A stretch of DNA of 64,000 bases from Oscarella lobularis (taxonomy: Eukaryota; Porifera; Homoscleromorpha; Homosclerophorida; Oscarellidae). Positions 56,845-64,000 of the stretch are shown here, piece by piece (the first letter of the stretch is position 1; every line of letters starts with the position of its first letter). The translations under genes were made by a program, and so were the position numbers. The notes beneath the pieces were generated by a model. That model searched no databases, was not told where the DNA came from, and was given only the letters and a program-made list of their open reading frames with translations. Location: assembly GCF_947507565.1 (NCBI RefSeq), contig NC_089180.1, positions 930,001 to 994,000 of the forward strand, in the 5' to 3' direction.

Positions 56845-59800
56845 AGCGTCATTTGATGCTTCTTCTTTGTTAGAGACGAATGAGGCAGCTGATTCCTTTT
56901 TCCTTATTAGAGACGAAAGCGGCGTCTGATGTCACCTTCTGTGTTAGAGATGAAAGCGGCGTCTGATTGAGCCTTCTTTGTTAGAGACGAAAGCGGCATC
57001 TGATGCCGCTGTCTTTCTTAAAGAGGAAAGCGGCATCTGATGCAGCCGTCTATTTCAAAGACGAAAGCTGCATCTAATGCCGCCGTCTCTGTTAGAAACG
57101 AATACGGTATTTGACGCCGCCGTCTTTGTTTGAAACGAAAGCGGTATCTGACGCCGCCGTCTTTGTTAGAAACGAAAGTGGTATCTGATGCTAACGTCTT
57201 TGTTAGAGATGAAATCGGCATTTGATGCCGCCGTCTTTGTTTGAAACGAAAGTGACATCTAATGCCGCCGTCTCTTTTAGAGACGAAAGTGGCGTCTAAT
57301 GCCGCCTTCTTTATTATTGACGAAAGCCGCATCTGATGCCGCTGTCTTTCTTTGAGAGGAAAGCGGCATCTGATGTCGCCGTCTCTTTCAAAGACGAAAG
57401 CGGCATCTAATGCCGCCGTCTCTGTTAGAGATGAAAGCGGCATCTGATGCCGCCGTCTTCGTTAGAGATGAAAGCTGCATCTGAAACCGCGGTCTTTGTT
57501 AGAGACGAAAGGGCATCTGATGCCGCCTTCCTTATTAGAAGCGAAAGCGGCATCTGATGATGCCTTCTTTGTTAGAGACGAACTGCTGTCACCGTTGTGA
57601 TGCTGCCTTCTTTTGTTAGGGAAGAAGCGGCCTCTGACGCTGCCTTCTTTTTTAGAGACGAAAGCGGCATCTGATGCTGCCTTCTTTGTTAGAGACGAAA
57701 GCGTCATCTGATGCTGCTTCTTTGTTAGAGACGAACGGGGCGGCTTATTCCTCCTTCCTTATTAGAGGCGAAAGCGGCATCTGATGCCGCCCTCTTAGTT
57801 AGACACGAGAGCGGCATCTGATGCCGATCTCTTTCTTAGAGACGAAAGCGGCATCTGATGTCACCTTCTGTGTTAGAGAGGAAAGCGGCGTCTGATTCAG
57901 CCTTCTTTCTTAGAGAGGAAAGCGGCATCTGATGCTGCTTTTTTGTTAGAGACGAATGAGGCAGCTGATTCCTCCTTCCTTATTAGAGACGAAAGCGGCG
58001 TCTGATGTCACCTTCTGTGTTAGAGAGGAAAGCGGCGTCTGATTCAGCCTTCTTTCTTAGAGAGGAAAGCGGCATCTGATGCCGCTTCTTTGTTAGAGAC
58101 GAATGAGGCAGCTGATTCCTCCTTCCTTATTAGAGACGAAAGCGGCGTCTGATGTCACCTTCTGTGTTAGAGATGAAAGCGGCGTCTGATTAAGCCTTCT
58201 TTGTTAGAGACGAAAGCGGCATCTGATGCCGCTGTCTTTCTTAAAGAGGAAAGCGGCATCTGATGCCGCCGTCTCTTTCAAAGACGAAAGCTGCATCTAA
58301 TGCCGTCGTCTTTTTAGAAACAAAAGCGGTATTTGACGCCGCCGTCTTTGTTAGAAACGAAAGTTGCATCTTATGCCGCCGTCTTTGTTAGAGATGAAAG
58401 CGGCATCTAATTCCGCCTTATTTGTTGGAGACGAAAGCGGAATCTGTTGCCCCCTTTCTTAGAGTGGAAAGCGGCATCTGATGCCGCCGTCATTGTTAGA
58501 AACGAAAGCGGCATCTGATGCCGCCGTCTATGTTTAAAACGAAATTGGCATCTGATGCCGCTCTCACTTTTAGAGACGAAAGCGGCATCTGATGCTGCCT
58601 TCTTTGTTAGAGACGAAAGCGGCATCTGATGCTGCCTTCTTTGTTAGAGTGGAAAGCGGCGTCTAATGCCGTTTTCTTTGTTGTTGACGGAAGCCGCGTC
58701 TGATGCCGCTCTCTTTCAAAGCGGCGTCTGATGCCACGTTCTTTGTTAGAGACCAAAGGCGCATCTGATGCCGTTGTATTTCTTAGAGGAAAGCGGCATC
58801 TGATGTCGCCGTCTCTTTCAAAGACGAAAGCGGCATCTAATGCCGCCTTCTTTGATAGAAACGGAAGCGGCATGTGATGTCGCTTCGTATTTTGAGACCA
58901 AAGCGGAATCTGTTGCCGCCGTCTTTGTTAGAAAACGAAAGCGGTGTCTGACGCCGCCGTCTTTGTTAGAAACGAAAGTGGTATCTGATGCTAACGTCTT
59001 TGTTAGAGATGAAATCGGCATTTGATGCCGCCGTCTTTGTTTGAAACGAAAGTGACATCTGATGCCGCCGTCTCTTTTAGAGACGAAAGTGGCGTCTAAT
59101 GCCGCCATCTTTATTATTGACGAAAGCCGCATCTGATGCCGCTGTCTTTCTTTGAGAGGAAAGCGGCATCTGATGTCGCCATCTCTTTCAAAGACGAAAG
59201 CAAAATCTAATGCCGCCGTCTCTGTTAGAGATGAAAGCGGCATCTGATGCCGCCGTCTTCGTTAGAGATGAAAGCTGCATTTGAAACCGCGGTCTATGTT
59301 AAAGACGAAAGGGCTTCTGATGCCGCCTTCCTTATTAGAAGCGAAAGCGTCATCTGATGATGCCTTCTTTGTTAGAGACGAACGGCTGTCACCGTTGTGA
59401 TGCTGCCTTCTTTTGTTAGAGACGAAGCGGCCTCTGATGCTGCCTTCTCTTTTAGAGACGAAAGCGGCCTCTGATGCTGCCTTCTCTTTTAGAGACGAAA
59501 GCGTCATTTGATGCTGCTTCTTTGTTAGAGACGAATGAGGCGGCTGATTCCTCCTTCCTTATTAGAAGCGAAAGCGGCATCTGATGCCGCCCTTTTAGTT
59601 AGAGACGAGAGCGGCATCTGATGCCGATCTCTTTCTTAGAGACGAAAGCGGCATCTGATGTCACCTTCTGTGTTAGAGATGAAAGCGGCGTCTGAATCAG
59701 CCTTCTTTGTTAGAGACGAAAGCGGCATCTGATGCCGCTGTCTTTCTTAGAGAGGAAAGCGGCATCTGATGCCGCTGTCTCAAAGACGAAAGCTGCATCT

Positions 59801-60167
59801 AATGCCGCCGTCTTTGTTAGAAACGAAAGCGGTATTTGACGACGCCGTCTTTGTTAGAAACGAAAGTTGTATCTTATGCAGCCGTCTTTGTTAGAGATGA
59901 AAGCGGCATCTAACTCCGCCGTCTATGTTAGAAACGAAAGTGGCATCTGATGCCGCCGTCTCTGTTAGAGACGAAAGCGGCATCTGATGCCGCTTTCTTT
60001 GTTAGAGACGAAAGCGGCATCTGATGCTGCTTCTTTGTTAGAGACGAATGAGGCAGCTGTTTGCCGCCTTCCTTATTAGAAGCGAAAGCGGCATCTGATG
60101 ATGGCTTCTTTGTTAGAGACGACCGGCTGCCACCGTTGTGATGCTGCCTTCTTTTGTTAGAGACGAA
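56845..60167. repeat. 3323-bp segmental unit, copy 1
   Basis: Every landmark here recurs 3323 bp later. Its inner part (58067 to about 59900) also matches 47738 to about 49570 at an offset of 10329 bp. Confidence 0.85.
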
Positions 60168-63100
60168 AGCGTCATTTGATGCTTCTTCTTTGTTAGAGAC
60201 GAATGAGGCAGCTGATTCCTTTTTCCTTATTAGAGACGAAAGCGGCGTCTGATGTCACCTTCTGTGTTAGAGATGAAAGCGGCGTCTGATTGAGCCTTCT
60301 TTGTTAGAGACGAAAGCGGCATCTGATGCCGCTGTCTTTCTTAAAGAGGAAAGCGGCATCTGATGCCGCCGTCTATTTCAAAGACGAAAGCTGCATCTAA
60401 TGCCGCCGTCTCTGTTAGAAACGAATACGGTATTTGACGCCGCCGTCTTTGTTTGAAACGAAAGCGGTATCTGACGCCGCCGTCTTTGTTAGAAACGAAA
60501 GTGGTATCTGATGCTAACGTCTTTGTTAGAGATGAAATCGGCATTTGATGCCGCCGTCTTTGTTTGAAACGAAAGTGACATCTAATGCCGCCGTCTCTTT
60601 TAGAGACGAAAGTGGCGTCTAATGCCGCCTTCTTTATTATTGACGAAAGCCGCATCTGATGCCGCTGTCTTTCTTTGAGAGGAAAGCGGCATCTGATGTC
60701 GCCGTCTCTTTCAAAGACGAAAGCGGCATCTAATGCCGCCGTCTCTGTTAGAGATGAAAGCGGCATCTGATGCCGCCGTCTTCGTTAGAGATGAAAGCTG
60801 CATCTGAAACCGCGGTCTTTGTTAGAGACGAAAGGGCATCTGATGCCGCCTTCCTTATTAGAAGCGAAAGCGGCATCTGATGATGCCTTCTTTGTTAGAG
60901 ACGAACTGCTGTCACCGTTGTGATGCTGCCTTCTTTTGTTAGGGAAGAAGCGGCCTCTGACGCTGCCTTCTTTTTTAGAGACGAAAGCGGCATCTGATGC
61001 TGCCTTCTTTGTTAGAGACGAAAGCGTCATCTGATGCTGCTTCTTTGTTAGAGACGAACGGGGCGGCTTATTCCTCCTTCCTTATTAGAGGCGAAAGCGG
61101 CATCTGATGCCGCCCTCTTAGTTAGACACGAGAGCGGCATCTGATGCCGATCTCTTTCTTAGAGACGAAAGCGGCATCTGATGTCACCTTCTGTGTTAGA
61201 GAGGAAAGCGGCGTCTGATTCAGCCTTCTTTCTTAGAGAGGAAAGCGGCATCTGATGCTGCTTTTTTGTTAGAGACGAATGAGGCAGCTGATTCCTCCTT
61301 CCTTATTAGAGACGAAAGCGGCGTCTGATGTCACCTTCTGTGTTAGAGAGGAAAGCGGCGTCTGATTCAGCCTTCTTTCTTAGAGAGGAAAGCGGCATCT
61401 GATGCCGCTTCTTTGTTAGAGACGAATGAGGCAGCTGATTCCTCCTTCCTTATTAGAGACGAAAGCGGCGTCTGATGTCACCTTCTGTGTTAGAGATGAA
61501 AGCGGCGTCTGATTAAGCCTTCTTTGTTAGAGACGAAAGCGGCATCTGATGCCGCTGTCTTTCTTAAAGAGGAAAGCGGCATCTGATGCCGCCGTCTCTT
61601 TCAAAGACGAAAGCTGCATCTAATGCCGTCGTCTTTTTAGAAACAAAAGCGGTATTTGACGCCGCCGTCTTTGTTAGAAACGAAAGTTGTATCTTATGCC
61701 GCCGTCTTTGTTAGAGATGAAAGCGGCATCTAATTCCGCCTTATTTGTTGGAGACGAAAGCGGAATCTGTTGCCCCCTTTCTTAGAGTGGAAAGCGGCAT
61801 CTGATGCCGCCGTCATTGTTAGAAACGAAAGCGGCATCTGATGCCGCCGTCTATGTTTGAAACGAAATTGGCATCTGATGCCGCTCTCTCTTTTAGAGAC
61901 GAAAGCGGCATCTGATGCTACCTTCTTTGTTAGAGACGAAAGCGGCATCTGATGCTGCCTTCTTTGTTAGAGTGGAAAGCGGCGTCTAATGCCGTTTTCT
62001 TTTTTGTTGACGGAAGCCGCGTCTGATGCCGCTCTCTTTCAAAGCGGCGTCTGATGCCACGTTCTTTGTTAGAGACCAAAGGCGCATCTGATGCCGTTGT
62101 ATTTCTTAGAGGAAAGCGGCATCTGATGTCGCCGTCTCTTTCAAAGACGAAAGCGGCATCTAATGCCGCCTTCTTTGATAGAAACGGAAGCGGCATGTGA
62201 TGTCGCTTCGTATTTTGAGACCAAAGCGGAATCTGTTGCCGCCGTCTTTGTTAGAAAACGAAAGCGGTGTCTGACGCCGCCGTCTTTGTTAGAAACGAAA
62301 GTGGTATCTGATGCTAACGTCTTTGTTAGAGATGAAATCGGCATTTGATGCCGCCGTCTTTGTTTGAAACGAAAGTGACATCTGATGCCGCCGTCTCTTT
62401 TAGAGACGAAAGTGGCGTCTAATGCCGCCATCTTTATTATTGACGAAAGCCGCATCTGATGCCGCTGTCTTTCTTTGAGAGGAAAGCGGCATCTGATGTC
62501 GCCATCTCTTTCAAAGACGAAAGCAAAATCTAATGCCGCCGTCTCTGTTAGAGATGAAAGCGGCATCTGATGCCGCCGTCTTCGTTAGAGATGAAAGCTG
62601 CATTTGAAACCGCGGTCTATGTTAAAGACGAAAGGGCTTCTGATGCCGCCTTCCTTATTAGAAGCGAAAGCGTCATCTGATGATGCCTTCTTTGTTAGAG
62701 ACGAACGGCTGTCACCGTTGTGATGCTGCCTTCTTTTGTTAGAGACGAAGCGGCCTCTGATGCTGCCTTCTCTTTTAGAGACGAAAGCGGCCTCTGATGC
62801 TGCCTTCTCTTTTAGAGACGAAAGCGTCATTTGATGCTGCTTCTTTGTTAGAGACGAATGAGGCGGCTGATTCCTCCTTCCTTATTAGAAGCGAAAGCGG
62901 CATCTGATGCCGCCCTTTTAGTTAGAGACGAGAGCGGCATCTGATGCCGATCTCTTTCTTAGAGACGAAAGCGGCATCTGATGTCACCTTCTGTGTTAGA
63001 GATGAAAGCGGCGTCTGAATCAGCCTTCTTTGTTAGAGACGAAAGCGGCATCTGATGCCGCTGTCTTTCTTAGAGAGGAAAGCGGCATCTGATGCCGCTG

Positions 63101-63490
63101 TCTCAAAGACGAAAGCTGCATCTAATGCCGCCGTCTTTGTTAGAAACGAAAGCGGTATTTGACGACGCCGTCTTTGTTAGAAACGAAAGTTGTATCTTAT
63201 GCAGCCGTCTTTGTTAGAGATGAAAGCGGCATCTAACTCCGCCGTCTATGTTAGAAACGAAAGTGGCATCTGATGCCGCCGTCTCTGTTAGAGACGAAAG
63301 CGGCATCTGATGCCGCTTTCTTTGTTAGAGACGAAAGCGGCATCTGATGCTGCTTCTTTGTTAGAGACGAATGAGGCAGCTGTTTGCCGCCTTCCTTATT
63401 AGAAGCGAAAGCGGCATCTGATGATGGCTTCTTTGTTAGAGACGACCTGCTGCCACCGTTGTGATGCTGCCTTCTTTTGTTAGAGACGAA
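60168..63490. repeat. 3323-bp segmental unit, copy 2
   Basis: Tandem partner of 56845-60167, nearly identical, with single-base differences such as GACCGGC to GACCTGC near 63444. Confidence 0.85.
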
Positions 63491-63613
63491 GCGGCCTCTA
63501 ATGCTGCCTTCTCTTTGAGACGAAAGCGGCATCTGATGCTGCCTTCTTTGTTAGAGACGAAAGCGTCATCTGATGCTGCTTCTTTTTTAGAGACGAATGA
63601 GGCAGCTGATTCC

Positions 63614-64000
63614 TAACCCCCTCAACGGTTTTACCGTTCAACTTTTTTTACCGTTCAACCGTTCAACTGTTTCACCGTTTAACTGATCCTCTGTTACACA
63701 GGTTAAACTCCTTTAACCGTTCACTCCCGTAACCGTTCCACTTTTCAACTGTTCCACCGTTCAACTGTTCCACCGCTCAACAGGTTCAACCTTTTCAAAA
63801 GTTTGCCCTCTTAACTGTTCCACCGTTCAACTTTTTCACCGTTCAACCTTTCAACTGTTCCACCGTTCAACTTTTCCACCACTCAACAGGTTCAACCTTT
63901 TCAACCGTTCGCCCTCTAGACTGTTCCACCGTTCAACCGTTCCACCGCTCAAAAGGTTCAACCTTTTCAACCGTTCAAACCTCTCAACAGTTCCACCGTT
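63614..64000 (-). repeat. 16-bp satellite beyond the 37-bp array
   Basis: Reversed-orientation (GTTCAAC) satellite to the window edge. It aligns in the same order with 32269-32645, sharing the landmarks CAACGGTTTTACCGTTCAAC and CCTTTAACCGTTCACTCCCG. Confidence 0.9.

Larger units (their letters stand above)
47738..63613. repeat. 37-bp satellite array, 15.9 kb
   Basis: About 430 head-to-tail monomers of about 37 bp, consensus TTAGAGACGAAAGCGGCATC then TGATGCCGCCGTCTTTG. Each contains GCGGCATCTGATGCCGC, a 17-bp palindrome with 8-bp arms around one base. Orientation is constant throughout. The array begins and ends abruptly inside the 16-bp satellite, at 47738 and 63613. Minus-strand frames (AAFVSKKDGGIRCRF-like) cycle because three monomers make 111 bp. 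They are not genes. Confidence 0.95.

Noticed and set aside
47738-63613. Repeated minus-strand frames of 67-141 residues (AAFVSKKDGGIRCRF-like)
   Set aside because: Three 37-bp monomers equal 111 bp, so one frame stays open by chance. Stops differ between units and no promoter is seen.
47738-63613. CRISPR-like array
   Set aside because: Monomers are contiguous with no unique spacers, and the surrounding genome is eukaryotic with introns.
1-64000. tRNA, rRNA, riboswitch or bacterial operon features
   Set aside because: I looked for conserved tRNA loop motifs and rRNA cores and recognised none. Intron structure excludes a bacterial source for the genic part.

Overview
The window is nuclear DNA of a gene-dense, small-intron animal. 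Conserved coding blocks can be joined across GT-AG introns of about 45-60 bp. The recognisable genes are metazoan: ZYG11/ZER1-type E3 receptor, VPS45, ANKZF1/VMS1, mitochondrial bL9, a PXA-domain sorting nexin, an ARHGAP20-like PH-RA protein and a TEP1-like TROVE protein. There is no operon structure and there are no Shine-Dalgarno sites. A compact early-branching animal such as a sponge would fit, but that is inference.

Region 1 (1-19.3 kb) is genic. From the left: a degenerate ZSWIM3-like gene (SWIM and PHD fingers, transposase-derived family) on the minus strand; the 5' exons of an RRM protein; a 76-bp MITE with a perfect 9-bp target-site duplication; ANKZF1-like zinc-finger exons; a five-exon MRPL9 gene; an intronless ZYG11/ZER1-like gene whose 5' UTR and start codon lie in a tandem duplication; several small spliced genes of unknown function; SNX-type and ARHGAP20-like genes on the minus strand; and a shortened TEP1-like gene converging on VPS45.

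Region 2 (19.3-28.3 kb) is accessory. It holds a 47-bp minisatellite with a 329-bp higher-order period, a 5'-truncated second MITE copy, a 200-N gap, and a head-to-head pair of Merlin/IS1595-type transposase-derived genes. That pair is separated by a nearly perfect ~106-bp inverted repeat carrying mirrored CCAAT and TATA boxes. Copy 1 keeps catalytic aspartates but is broken. Copy 2 has an intact two-exon reading frame, keeps its zinc-ribbon cysteines and has lost catalytic residues. Downstream are a cluster of GC-rich hairpins and a 3+3 foldback repeat.

Region 3 (28.3-64 kb) is almost entirely satellite. A degenerate 16-bp satellite (consensus GGTGGAACAGTTGAAC) repeatedly reverses orientation and contains ~1.5-kb inverted duplications. 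A 15.9-kb block of a different, 37-bp satellite is embedded in it. The 37-bp monomer carries a 17-bp palindrome, and the block is organised in an 892-bp (24-mer) higher-order repeat and larger duplications. This looks like pericentromeric or other heterochromatic sequence at the edge of a gene-rich arm (inference). Open frames inside the satellites are by-products of the repeats.

The strongest candidate for something new is the Merlin-derived gene pair with its palindromic shared promoter. The orientation-switching satellite comes second.
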